A stretch of DNA of 64,000 nt from Nitrospira sp. (lineage in GTDB: Bacteria > Nitrospirota > Thermodesulfovibrionia > UBA6902). The stretch's first letter is position 1; every line of letters starts with the position of its first letter. Below, one piece after another: positions 47,313 to 59,397 of the stretch. The DNA is taken from NCBI GenBank assembly GCA_016784355.1, contig JADHUV010000007.1, positions 21,080 to 85,079 of the forward strand, read 5' to 3'. Below the pieces are notes generated by a model. The model worked only from the letters and a program-made list of their open reading frames with translations, made no database searches and had not been told where the DNA came from. A program made the translations under genes and the position numbers.

Positions 47313-47651
47313 CTAATTGTTTTCCAGAAGATTCTTCAGTTCGGACTGCAGAATATCAAGTTTGCTGTTTATGACATCCCAGAGTATCTCATGGTCAATG
47401 CCAAAGTATTCATGAGCAAGGATATTTCTCAGCGCACCTATCTTTTTCCATTCTATAATTGTAGTTTGTTATTTGATCTCAGAAGGGATATGTTTAGAGG
47501 CCTCACCAATAATCTCAAGATTTCTGACAACAGCATCAAGTTTCATACTGTCATCCATGAATTCTTCGTAGGTCGCATTACCTATATAGCTTTTAATTTT
47601 CCCTATTGAATCGAGGATGTCTTCTATGTAAAGCCTGTGATCTCTAGGCAT
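47313..47651 (-). pseudogene. hepT: HepT toxin with an in-frame stop (DUF86)
   Basis: A HEPN-family ribonuclease toxin interrupted by TAA at 47471-47469 after 60 codons. The same frame then continues for 52 codons with intact homology: EWKKIGALRNILAHEYFGID, including the catalytic Rx4H motif (R-NILA-H), and ends in TAG. One base change would restore a ~112-residue protein. The neighbouring antitoxin gene is intact. Overlaps mntA by eight bases, as usual for this pair. Confidence 0.8.
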
Positions 47652-47946
47652 ATATTACATCGTTAAGAATATCATCTTTTAATTGAGGCTTCAGTGCACT
47701 GTTGGTGACGAGGTCGATTTTTTTGCCGAACAATTCCTCCAGGTAAAACTGCAGATCCATAAAATTATCAAAAGTTTTATGGCCTGGTTCAAATTCAACA
47801 AGTACGTCTATATCGCTTGCCGGACTATTTTCTCCGCGGGCATATGATCCGAAAACTCCAATTTTGCATACATGGAAGTTTTGCCGCATAACGGCTTCTT
47901 TTTCTTTTAACACTGTTACTGCATTCATAATTATCTCCGTCTTCAA
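47644..47946 (-). CDS. mntA: MntA-type nucleotidyltransferase antitoxin
   Basis: The protein has 100 residues. The minimal nucleotidyltransferase motif GSYARGENSPASDIDVLVE (~33-51) is intact, including the metal-binding Asp pair. MntA AMPylates or otherwise silences HepT. The partner toxin gene just downstream (minus strand) carries a nonsense codon, so the antitoxin now has no obvious target here. The open frame starts at 47946; the in-frame ATG six codons on (NAVTVL) is alternative. Confidence 0.88.
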   Translation of the reverse strand: MKTEIIMNAVTVLKEKEAVMRQNFHVCKIGVFGSYARGENSPASDIDVLVEFEPGHKTFDNFMDLQFYLEELFGKKIDLVTNSALKPQLKDDILNDVIYA

Positions 47947-48063
47947 TTATATCATTTATATATATACCGCGGGCGTACTGTCAAAACTGAATATCTGTTG
48001 TCATGGGCATATTCTTAAAGTTTAACAGAATTATAACTAAACTATGTTGCTGCGGATTTTGGG

Positions 48064-48107
48064 GAAATAAAAGAAAAGTGACGAGTGACAAATCCCGAGT
48101 GACGAAC
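48064..48107. repeat. dispersed palindromic repeat, partial copy 3
   Basis: Only the right half of the repeat is present (AAATAAAAGAAAAGTGACGAG through CCCGAGTGACGAACT). Confidence 0.65.
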
Positions 48108-48145
48108 TGAAAATTTACAACGCCATCCGGTCATTCGTCACGGGA

Positions 48146-48433
48146 ATGATCGAGATTGAGAATCAGGGCGGTTTCTTTGAACTCCAGGAGATCAGCGAAT
48201 CAGAGAGGACAGCCATCTCAGCCTTTGACACCATGCTGAAATCAGTAGAAAAGTTCATAGGCGAGTGCTATGAACAGGAGAAGTCAGGAGCCGAGCATCT
48301 TAAGAAAGCCGGCTTCCGTCAGGATATTAGTTCAGATAGGATTGATGTTGTGATACAGCACCTGCAGAAGGTTAGGAAGACTATACTGGCTGGGCAGGGG
48401 ATGAAGGATGCGTTGGTAGAAGTAGCTGCGTAA
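48146..48433 (+). CDS. small protein of unknown function
   Basis: The protein has 95 residues, acidic and helical, with no recognised domain. Two long helices (ERTAISAFDTMLKSVEKFIGE and SDRIDVVIQHLQKVRKTIL) are joined by a short loop. The frame remains open upstream into the partial repeat, so the true N-terminus may have been lost to the insertion. No ribosome site precedes the ATG. It could be the C-terminal part of a larger helical protein. Confidence 0.4.
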   Translation: MIEIENQGGFFELQEISESERTAISAFDTMLKSVEKFIGECYEQEKSGAEHLKKAGFRQDISSDRIDVVIQHLQKVRKTILAGQGMKDALVEVAA

Positions 48434-48995
48434 AAAAATGGTGGCGAGTCGGTTCCGGCCCACTTCCATATTCTCTTTAAGAAGGCTCTGTAACTAATTG
48501 AATTCTTGACACAATCCCCGTTCTTGCCTACAATACGAATATCATCTAATTCACGTAGCAAGTGGGGACATTGCTAATGGATGCAACTTCCCTTTAATAA
48601 TCAGTTCGAGACAGGTTGTATTTTATGTTTGAAGTCATATTCAATATTGTGAGTAGGAGTAATATTCTGTATTACTTGCGGTAATCTAATACCTGTTATC
48701 AGTAAAAAGCAAAGGCATTAGAGACAAAGAACATAAAGGGTGCATTAGCGATAGAAGTTGGAAGTGAACGCAGACTGATTCAGTGCTACCGAAAGCAGCA
48801 CGGCAATAATAAGTGCATTAGCCAGTAACGGTCAGAGTGAAAGCAGATTGTCTTGATGTCTCAGAAAATAATGCAGAAGATATTAAAGACGAAACATATT
48901 ACAATACAGAATCATTCGGGACATTGAAGTACGATTCGGCTCAGACATTAAAAAGACGTACTTAAAAGATATAAGACTTAAAGACTTTAAAAAAT
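48434..48995. other. 562-base stretch without a gene, before the cassette array
   Basis: AT-rich with short simple repeats; no open reading frame, RNA or promoter that I can support. It may be the decayed flank or an ORF-less cassette leading to attC site 1. Confidence 0.5.
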
Positions 48996-49124
48996 TGATA
49001 ACAAGTCAGTGAAGTGAATGCGGACCGCAAGGGGCTTTTTCATATTTCATTGGCTATAGGGAGTGCAGGGTATTTGATTGTTGTATGGGCATGATGTCCG
49101 CATCACTTACTTCTGCGTTATGCG
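48996..49124. repeat. integron attC site 1
   Basis: Starts TTGATAACAAG and ends CTGCGTTATGCG; the arms AGTCAGTGAAGTGAATGCGG and CGCATCACTTACTTCTGCG-like are complementary with a few extrahelical bases. R'' (ATAACAA) and R' (GCGTTATG) core boxes are in place. Length ~129 bases. Confidence 0.85.
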
Positions 49125-49151
49125 TAAAAAGATCATTACATCGAGTTGATT

Positions 49152-49535
49152 ATGGATAAAAAGAAATACCAAGGCTACATAAACAATTTCAGAAGAAGAT
49201 TGGCTCAATACCTGAAGCCAGGCTTTGGCTTGCTATGTAATGTTTACCCCTCAGATGATGGCGGCGCAATTCTTGAATTCGTCATAGGCGTTAATGCCGA
49301 GAACGACGACGTATATAAGGAAAGCAGTAAAACCTTAGGGGCTGCATTATCTAACATTGAACAAAGGGCATTTGGCGGCAACCTAGAAGGTTTTTCATTT
49401 GGCGGTACAAATACAATCCTTGAAAATAATCGAATCATTTACATTAAAGAAGCAAACCCTAATGAGTGGAGTGATTCCGCCGCAAAAAAAGAAGTAAAAG
49501 TAATAATATCTAACTCCCAGGGGGCCTCAAAATGA
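49152..49535 (+). CDS. cassette gene 1a, unknown protein
   Basis: The protein has 127 residues from the ATG at 49152 (a TTG two codons earlier is open). It is soluble, mixed alpha/beta, with a Gly-Phe-rich GNLEGFSFGGTNT segment near residue 80. No family is recognised. It opens the gene cassette bounded by attC sites 1 and 2 and overlaps gene 1b by four bases, so both are translated together. Two-gene cassettes often carry toxin-antitoxin or defence pairs, but nothing shows that here. Confidence 0.6.
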   Translation: MDKKKYQGYINNFRRRLAQYLKPGFGLLCNVYPSDDGGAILEFVIGVNAENDDVYKESSKTLGAALSNIEQRAFGGNLEGFSFGGTNTILENNRIIYIKEANPNEWSDSAAKKEVKVIISNSQGASK

Positions 49536-49918
49536 AAATTGGCCCAGTAGAAGGAACACCGGAAGAGGTAAACAACTTCTTCCAAAACAATGGGCTAAAC
49601 CCATTAGAATATTTTGAAAAGCCGGAAACTTCGTTACAAACCAGATGGCTTATTATTCCCTCAGCTTTCTTTGTGGCTTTATTCATACTGTTAGCATTTG
49701 TTGGAGATAATTACTCAAAAACAAAAATAGTACTGTTTTTGTCTGGGTTTGCATCAAGTGTGTGGCTAGCAGTTTGCGTACACATTCGTTTTAAAACTGC
49801 ATGGGGGGCAGGTGCAATTATCCTTGCCGGACTACTAATCATGCTTGTGGCTCTTGGAGTGGTAAAGCCAGAACAGTTAACGGAGTATTATCAAAATGAA
49901 AAATCGCATAACAAGTAG
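49532..49918 (+). CDS. cassette gene 1b, membrane protein
   Basis: The protein has 128 residues. An N-terminal soluble part (~1-45; GTPEEVNNFFQNNGLNP) is followed by three predicted transmembrane helices and an Asn/Lys-rich tail. It starts inside the stop of 1a and stops inside attC site 2, as typical for cassette genes. No family is recognised; a small effector with a membrane immunity role is a possibility only. Confidence 0.6.
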   Translation: MKIGPVEGTPEEVNNFFQNNGLNPLEYFEKPETSLQTRWLIIPSAFFVALFILLAFVGDNYSKTKIVLFLSGFASSVWLAVCVHIRFKTAWGAGAIILAGLLIMLVALGVVKPEQLTEYYQNEKSHNK

Positions 49919-49975
49919 CTCCACTGGTCAAAATACTCGCTGCGCTCGCATTTTCCCGGTGAGCTAGGCGTTATG
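49906..49975. repeat. integron attC site 2
   Basis: Seventy bases from GCATAACAAG to AGGCGTTATGC. The outer arms are near-perfect complements (GCATAAC...TAGCTCCACTGG with CCGGTGAGCTAGGCGTTATGC as two blocks). This is the short, canonical attC form. Confidence 0.93.
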
Positions 49976-49996
49976 CATCAAATATAAGGGAATCAA

Positions 49997-51001
49997 ATGT
50001 TTGAAGATCTCATAAGAGAAATGGAGCGAATGAATGGACAGTCAGTAGCGGTTCCTATCGAGACAGATGGAAATGGATACATAGATAAACAATGCCCCTC
50101 TGAAGGCTGTGAATTTATCTTCAAGGTAAATGGCGAAGACTGGTCAAATATCTTTAAAGACGAAGCCGTTTGGTGCCCTTTTTGCCGACACGAAGCTCCT
50201 GCTGATCAGTGGTTTACTATAGAGCAAGTAGAGCATGCAAAAGCTGAGGCTTTGGCTGTTGTTAAGGGGGAAATAAATAGTGCGCTAAGATCAGGTGCTC
50301 AGAAATATAACCGCAAACAGCCAAAGAACAGCTTTATTTCAATGTCTATGACAGTCAGTGGTGGAACCAAAAGAACTCACACTATTTCCGCAAAAGCGGC
50401 TGAGTTAATGCAGCTTGAAATACAGTGTGAGAGCTGTAATTCTCGATTCGCTGTGATAGGCAGTGCCTATTTCTGCCCAGCATGTGGCTACAACTCAGTG
50501 ACACGAACCTTTTCAGATTCATTGCGCAAAATACGAGCTAAAAAAGAAAGTGTTGAGATAGTTAGAAAAACCATAAATGAAACTGTAGGGAAAGATGAGG
50601 CTGAATTAACTTGTAGATCATTAATTGAAACATGTATTTCAGATGGTGTAGTTGCGTTTCAAAAATATTGCGAGGGATTGTATGAGCCATATGGACAGGC
50701 ACCGTTCAATGCGTTTCAGCGATTAGACCAAGCTAGTAGTTTGTGGGAAAGTGCTATTCAAAAAGGATTTAGTTCATGGTTGTCTAACGATGAAATTAAT
50801 ACCTTGAACATCCTCTATCAAAAACGGCACTTGCTGGCTCACAATGAAGGAATAATTGATTTAAAGTATATTCAGAAATCTGGTGATATTTCTTATAAAG
50901 AAGGTCAGCGTATTGTGATTTCTGAAAGTGATATTGATTTCTTGGTGTCAGCTCTAGAGAAGTTAAGTAAAGGTATAGGGGCTGAATGCAATAATGCATA
51001 A
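49997..51001 (+). CDS. cassette gene 2, zinc-ribbon plus HEPN-like protein
   Basis: The protein has 334 residues. Two zinc-ribbon-like Cys pairs occur in the first half (CPSEGC...CPFC near 32-62 and CESC...CPACGY near 140-162). The C-terminal part has YQKRHLLAHNEG, an Rx4H-type motif (R-HLLA-H) typical of HEPN RNases or HEPN-fold proteins, in a helical domain like DUF4145. The stop codon lies in attC site 3. A nuclease or defence role is plausible by motif and mobile setting, not shown. Confidence 0.65.
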   Translation: MFEDLIREMERMNGQSVAVPIETDGNGYIDKQCPSEGCEFIFKVNGEDWSNIFKDEAVWCPFCRHEAPADQWFTIEQVEHAKAEALAVVKGEINSALRSGAQKYNRKQPKNSFISMSMTVSGGTKRTHTISAKAAELMQLEIQCESCNSRFAVIGSAYFCPACGYNSVTRTFSDSLRKIRAKKESVEIVRKTINETVGKDEAELTCRSLIETCISDGVVAFQKYCEGLYEPYGQAPFNAFQRLDQASSLWESAIQKGFSSWLSNDEINTLNILYQKRHLLAHNEGIIDLKYIQKSGDISYKEGQRIVISESDIDFLVSALEKLSKGIGAECNNA

Positions 51002-51128
51002 CAAGGCGTTGGAGATTGAACGAGTGCCAGCGGAGACCTTTTTTGCTGGCGATATTTTAGGTTGTGCAAATTGGCATTAGGCGGGTTGATATGCTTCATG
51101 GTACTCGTCACTCAACTTTGCGTTATGT
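50996..51128. repeat. integron attC site 3
   Basis: It runs from GCATAACAAGG to TTTGCGTTATGT, about 133 bases, with complementary inner arms (GTTGGAGATTGAACGAGTGCC against the corresponding right-hand block GTACTCGTCACTCAAC). Confidence 0.85.
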
Positions 51129-51142
51129 AAAGACAGGAAATA

Positions 51143-51701
51143 ATGAAACCAATATTTACAATCCATGCCGGTGAATATCTTGTTGGCTCTTACATTGAAG
51201 AAAACTATAAATATTTCAATGTATGGCTTCCATCAAAAGACACAGGGATAGATTTGCTCGTCACAAATAAAGATAATACGAGAACAGTTTCCATTCAAGT
51301 AAAATTTTCAAAAGATTTCTTGATTACACACGGCAAAAAAGAGCATCAAAATGATTTAATTTCCTGTGGGTGGTGGACCCTAAATCGAGAAAAAATAGAA
51401 AATTCGACAGCAGATCTATGGGTTATGGCACTGCATACTTTCAATGATAAAAAATATGCAGTATGTAATTATTGATCCAGCAGAGTTGCTTTACAGGATG
51501 GATACAATTCACTCAAGGCCAAAGTCATTGCAATCATATCTATGGGTTACATCAAAGGGCAAGTGTTGGGAAACACGGGGGCTAAAAAGGGATGAACAAG
51601 ATTTAATTATCCAAGATGTCTTTAAAAATAAAGTGAGAGACTTCAGTACATTTTTGAACAATTGGACTGTCTTAGAAGATAAATTGAAAAAAGAAACATA
51701 A
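51143..51701 (+). pseudogene. cassette gene 3, PD-(D/E)xK-nuclease-like protein, frameshifted
   Basis: Frame 1 (51143-51475, 110 aa) holds GIDLLVTNKDN...SIQVKFS, the D-x(n)-QxK core of PD-(D/E)xK nucleases near residues 35-55. It ends at a TGA soon after an A6 run (KKYAVCNY). Frame 2 (51444-51701) continues smoothly with VIIDPAELLYRM. Joining them by a net one-base change gives ~180 residues. Possibly decayed or a sequencing error; programmed frameshifting at the A-run is less likely. No attC site follows that I can find. Confidence 0.6.
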
Positions 51702-52118
51702 TAAGACATTAGAGTGACTGTGAGCTGTGCTAGGCAAAATATAGGATAATGAAATTGCATTGTATCTAAGAAAATCTGTCAGGCTCGGACTGAGGTAAGC
51801 TGAAAAAATGGGCATCACAATTAAGTGTAATATCTTAATGGAGTCTACAGAATAGGAAATGATTCCATGTAGTGGGCGCGAAAGAATTCAGGATATTACA
51901 GAGTACATAGAGATTGTGTGTAATTGGCAGGAGAAGCAGGTGCGTTTGGGATATATATCGCCAGAAGTTTATGGAAGACAGTATTATTGAAAAAGGTTGT
52001 CGAGGTGATTGCATTGCTGTTCACTAATGGAAGTATATATACAATAATATATCTATAGTATCAGCTACAATTAAATATCTGTATTCAAGTAAATTTATTT
52101 AAATAGGCAATTACTAAT
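51702..52118. other. intergenic stretch with an IS3 remnant
   Basis: AT-rich. Apart from the transposase tail at 51885-51990 no gene is supported. The last ~100 bases may contain the promoter of the SNF2 gene but no clear -10/-35 pair. Confidence 0.5.
51885..51990 (+). mobile_element. IS3-family transposase C-terminal remnant
   Basis: One frame reads IQDITEYIEIVCNWQEKQV then RLGYISPEVYGRQYY and a stop. This is the conserved C-terminus of IS3-type orfB (usual YIEVFYNRxRRHSxLGYLSPxxFE). No other IS parts are seen. Confidence 0.75.
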
Positions 52119-55013
52119 ATGAATATTACTGACTACCACGCAAAATATTTTGCACACGAATTAAACCGCACTGGCGGTAATGGTATAGACAGACTTGGAC
52201 GAGCCTTGTTTGATGCTTGTGTAGATCTTAATCCTCACCAGATAGAAGCAGCATTATTTGCACTCCGTTCTCCTCTTTCTAAAGGCGTATTGCTGGCGGA
52301 TGAAGTTGGTCTTGGAAAAACCATAGAGGCCGGAATTGTATTATGCCAATATTGGGCGGAGCGCCGCAGGCATATTTTAATAATATGTCCAGCATCTCTG
52401 AGGAAGCAGTGGGCTATAGAGCTTAATGAGAAGTTCAATCTTCCGTCAGAAGTAATTGATGCAAAAACATATAAGGATATTCAGAAGTCTGGTATAGCAA
52501 ATCCATTTCGGAATAACTCAATCATCATCTGTTCCATGCATTATGCAGGTCGTAAGGCGGAAGAATTAAAAGAAGTCCCTTGGGATCTGGTTGTAATCGA
52601 TGAGGCACATAAGCTAAGAAACGCTTATCGTCAGAGCAATCGTATTGGTCAGCGCATACGTTGGGCTACAGAAGATAGAAAGAAAATTCTTTTGACTGCC
52701 ACACCGCTGCAGAACTCGCTTCTTGAACTGTACGGTCTTGCAACTCTTATAGATGAGAATCTTTTTGGTGATCTGCCATCTTTCCGAACACAGTATATAA
52801 ATTTTGGCGGGGACACGGAAGGACTCCGTGATCGTATTCAGTCATTCTGCTGGAGATCGCTCCGAAGTCAGGTTCTTGAATATATAAGATTTACTGAACG
52901 TAAATTGCTTACCCGTCCCTTCAAACCTACTGAGCAGGAACATAAATTGTATGAGTCTATCTCGACATATTTGAAACGGGATGATACTTTTGCACTACCC
53001 TCTGGCCAGCGACATCTTCTAATATTAATTGTGAGAAAAGTACTTGCATCATCTCCTCATGCTGTAGCCGGAACATTGGAGATCATGCGTAACAGGCTTA
53101 TCACGATGCGGGAGGATTGCAGAAAAAGTGCGGATTTTGTTGAACGACTTATACAATATGAAGAGATTGATGATGATCTGCTTGACGAAATTTTGGAAGA
53201 CGAAGAAGATTTTACTGTCGAAGTATCGCCGGAGGTTCAGAAGGAGATTGTAGAAGCTCCTAAAAAAATAAATATTGAAAAACTCGACAAAGAAATTGAG
53301 GAGTTGGATGACTATATTCGCTGGGCCAATAGTATTGGTGTAGATACAAAAACACAAGCACTCATCAAGGCACTTGATATTGGTTTTGTAAAAATGGCAG
53401 AAATGCAGGCTTCCAGCAAAGCTATTATTTTTACAGAATCAAGGCGCACACAGGAATATCTCAAAGGGTTTCTTGAAGCCAATGGTTATGCCGGAAGGGT
53501 TTTAATGTTTAACGGTACTAATCGTGATGCTGACTCAGCCTCTGTTTATGAAAATTGGCTTGAGCTGAACAGAGACACCGGGAAAATATCAGGATCTCGA
53601 GCGATCGACATAAGGACTGCTATTATTGACTACTTTCAGAGCTCTCGCGACATACTCATCGCAACAGAAGCCGCTGCTGAGGGTATCAACCTTCAGTTCT
53701 GTTCCCTTGTCATTAATTTTGACCTGCCGTGGAACCCTCAACGAATTGAACAGCGTATTGGCCGTTGTCATCGATATGGTCAAAAACACGATGTAGTAGT
53801 GATTAACTTTCTGAATGAACGCAATGAAGCGGATCGCCGGGTATATCAGCTTCTGGAACAGAAGTTCAATCTTTTCACAGGAATATTTGGCGCTTCTGAT
53901 GATGTCCTTGGTTCTATAGAATCGGGAGTTGATTTTGAGCGTCGTGTATTGGATATATATCAGGAATGTCGTACTCCTGATGAAATTGAAGCGGCCTTTG
54001 CTTTGCTTCAATCACAGCTTGATGAGCAAATACAGACAAAAATGAAGGATACTCGACGTATGCTGCTGGAGCATTTTGATGAAGATGTGCATGAGCGATT
54101 GAAAGTAAATCTTTCGGGAACACAGGAGCAATTAGATCGTATTGGACGAATGTTCTGGTCTCTGACAAAGCATATGTTAAGCGAAAAGGCAGATTTTGAT
54201 GATCAGAAGCTTTCCTTTAACCTTTTGGAATCTCCTATTGAAAAGGCACGGCCAGGACTTTATCACCTTATCTCCAAAGAGCAACGAAATGTTCCGGGTG
54301 ATTTCCTTTATCGTATAAATCATCCTCTTGGTGAGCACGTCGTTTATTATGGGCTACAAGTTGAATGTCTGCCAGCTGAAGTTGTATTTGATTATGAAAA
54401 TCATCATACTCGCATTGCAGTCATAGAGAAGTTGAAAGGCAAGAGAGGATGGATGAGGCTTGAACGTCTTATAATTGACTCTTTTGAACGTGAGGAATAT
54501 CTCTTGTTTTCTGCCCTTGATGACACTGGCAAAAATATAGACCAAGAAACATGCAAAAAACTTTTTAATTGCAGTGCGAGCGTTGTAAATAATTCTATAT
54601 CATCTGATGCTATTACCCAAAGACTCTCTGCTGAGGTACAGCAACATACAAAGGCGACTATAAGCCGATCATTGGAAGCAAATAATCAACACTTTAATGA
54701 GGCTCGCGAAAAGCTGGAAAAGTGGGCCGATGATCTTGTGCTGGCTGCTGAAAAAGCACTGAAGGATACGAAGGAACAAATAAAGCTTCTTCAGAGACAA
54801 GCCAGGCTTGCTAACAATCTTGACGAACAGCATGATATTCAGCAAAAAATACAAAAGCTTGAGAAACAGCAGCGGCGTCAGAGGCAGGAGATATTTCAGG
54901 TCGAGGATCAGATCATTGAAAAGCGCGATGCCCTCATAGATTCACTACAACGGCGTCTTACCCAAAAAACTGAATCAGAACAACTGTTCACTATAAAATG
55001 GTCGGTTGTTTAA
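52119..55013 (+). CDS. SNF2/RapA-type helicase of a type III RM-like defence operon
   Basis: The protein has 964 residues. Helicase domain 1: Q-like LNPHQIEAALFAL, Walker A ADEVGLGKT (~64-72), DEAH box VVIDEAH, LTATPLQNS. Domain 2: a long insert (~285-450), then ATEAAAEGINLQF and the arginine-finger motif QRIEQRIGRCHRYGQ (~553). A coiled-coil C-terminus (~850-950; rich in Gln, Lys, Glu) follows. This is RapA-like, as in the SNF2 proteins of several defence systems such as DISARM. It is followed at 24 bases by the Mod gene. Its role is probably DNA translocation; the exact system is unnamed. Confidence 0.85.
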   Translation: MNITDYHAKYFAHELNRTGGNGIDRLGRALFDACVDLNPHQIEAALFALRSPLSKGVLLADEVGLGKTIEAGIVLCQYWAERRRHILIICPASLRKQWAIELNEKFNLPSEVIDAKTYKDIQKSGIANPFRNNSIIICSMHYAGRKAEELKEVPWDLVVIDEAHKLRNAYRQSNRIGQRIRWATEDRKKILLTATPLQNSLLELYGLATLIDENLFGDLPSFRTQYINFGGDTEGLRDRIQSFCWRSLRSQVLEYIRFTERKLLTRPFKPTEQEHKLYESISTYLKRDDTFALPSGQRHLLILIVRKVLASSPHAVAGTLEIMRNRLITMREDCRKSADFVERLIQYEEIDDDLLDEILEDEEDFTVEVSPEVQKEIVEAPKKINIEKLDKEIEELDDYIRWANSIGVDTKTQALIKALDIGFVKMAEMQASSKAIIFTESRRTQEYLKGFLEANGYAGRVLMFNGTNRDADSASVYENWLELNRDTGKISGSRAIDIRTAIIDYFQSSRDILIATEAAAEGINLQFCSLVINFDLPWNPQRIEQRIGRCHRYGQKHDVVVINFLNERNEADRRVYQLLEQKFNLFTGIFGASDDVLGSIESGVDFERRVLDIYQECRTPDEIEAAFALLQSQLDEQIQTKMKDTRRMLLEHFDEDVHERLKVNLSGTQEQLDRIGRMFWSLTKHMLSEKADFDDQKLSFNLLESPIEKARPGLYHLISKEQRNVPGDFLYRINHPLGEHVVYYGLQVECLPAEVVFDYENHHTRIAVIEKLKGKRGWMRLERLIIDSFEREEYLLFSALDDTGKNIDQETCKKLFNCSASVVNNSISSDAITQRLSAEVQQHTKATISRSLEANNQHFNEAREKLEKWADDLVLAAEKALKDTKEQIKLLQRQARLANNLDEQHDIQQKIQKLEKQQRRQRQEIFQVEDQIIEKRDALIDSLQRRLTQKTESEQLFTIKWSVV

Positions 55014-55037
55014 TGTAATTCCCCTGAGGAGATATAA

Positions 55038-58184
<3,147 letters not shown>

Positions 58185-58185
58185 G

Positions 58186-59397
58186 ATGGCCATCCAGGAA
58201 CCACACGAAAAGCACAAAAAAGAATTTTTGATACGTCCTGCCGGGGATTCGCTCTTTGCCCGCGTTGCCTCCATTCTGGAACAGGCGCGGGCCAACGTGG
58301 TGCGGACAGTCAACTCCAATATGGTGCTGGCCTACTGGCTGATTGGCCGGGAGATTGTCCAGGAAATTCAAGGCGGCGAGGAGCGGGCGGAATATGGTAA
58401 GCAGATTATCGAAGACCTGTCTGCGCAACTGAAAACCCGCTTTGGCCGGGGATTTTCCACGACCAACCTCCGTTATTTCCGAACCTTCTACATAGTTTAC
58501 GCTGACAGGCACCCTGAAATTCGCCAGATTGGATCTGGCCTTTTGGCCCCTGATCTAAAACGCCATACTCAGTCTGGCGTTTTAGCTGACATGACCGAAG
58601 CGGTGGAGACTGCTGCCTCGGTCCGCGGATTTTCCCCCACTTTGGGCTGGTCGCACTATCAGCTGCTGATGGGGGTCGAAAACCGCAACGAGCGCCTGTT
58701 CTATGAGATTGAGGCCGAAAGGGAGGGGTGGGAGGTCAAGAACCTCGAACGCCAGATCCACACTCATTTGTTTGCCCGTCTGCTGAAAAGCCGCGACAAG
58801 GCGGGGATAATGCAGCTTGCCAGCGAGGGGCAGGTGCTGCAAACAGCGGGAGACACCATCCGAACCCCTTATATTCTCGACTTTTTAGGCATCCCCGAAG
58901 CCGATGTCCTGCATGAATCCGAGCTTGAATCGGCGATCATTGACAACCTCCAGTCGTTCCTGCTGGAGTTAGGCAAGGGCTTTGCCTTTGTCGGTCGGCA
59001 GAAGCGTCTGCAATTTGATGCCAATTATTTCTATGTCGATCTGGTTTTCTATAACTGCATTCTCAAATGCTATTTGCTGATTGATCTCAAAATCGGCGAG
59101 CTCACCCATCAGGATGTTGGACAGATGGATAGCTATGTGCGTATGTTTGACGATAAATACCTGACCCCTGGGGACAACCCGACCATCGGCCTCATCCTTT
59201 GCGCCAAGAAGAACGAAACGATTGCCAGGTACTCAGTATTGAACGAAAGCCGTCAGATTTTCGCCTCAAAATACATGCTCTATTTGCCGACGGAGGAGGA
59301 ACTCAGGCTTGAGATTGAAAAAGAGCGGCGGTTGATCGAAGCGGCCATCGAGCAGGAACAGGCAGAGCAAAAACAGGAAGGTCAAGCCGATGAGTAA
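58186..59397 (+). CDS. YhcG/DUF1016 PD-(D/E)xK nuclease-family protein
   Basis: The protein has 403 residues from the ATG at 58186, preceded by GGAGGGTGTG; the open frame begins a few codons earlier inside the Mod gene. The DUF1016 N-terminal helical domain includes YWLIGREIVQE and GRGFSTTNLRYFRTFY. The C-terminal PD-(D/E)xK domain has FVGRQKRLQFDANYFYVDLVFYN and LIDLKIGELTHQD, retaining the D...D-x(n)-K acid/lysine set. A Glu/Gln-rich tail (EQEQAEQKQEGQ) ends it. Found in many RM and defence loci; likely a nuclease or nuclease partner. ATGA overlap with the Res gene. Confidence 0.88.
   Translation: MAIQEPHEKHKKEFLIRPAGDSLFARVASILEQARANVVRTVNSNMVLAYWLIGREIVQEIQGGEERAEYGKQIIEDLSAQLKTRFGRGFSTTNLRYFRTFYIVYADRHPEIRQIGSGLLAPDLKRHTQSGVLADMTEAVETAASVRGFSPTLGWSHYQLLMGVENRNERLFYEIEAEREGWEVKNLERQIHTHLFARLLKSRDKAGIMQLASEGQVLQTAGDTIRTPYILDFLGIPEADVLHESELESAIIDNLQSFLLELGKGFAFVGRQKRLQFDANYFYVDLVFYNCILKCYLLIDLKIGELTHQDVGQMDSYVRMFDDKYLTPGDNPTIGLILCAKKNETIARYSVLNESRQIFASKYMLYLPTEEELRLEIEKERRLIEAAIEQEQAEQKQEGQADE

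Noticed and set aside
51444..51701. Independent 85-residue gene after the cassette nuclease
   Set aside because: It has no ribosome site and continues the same protein in a shifted frame.
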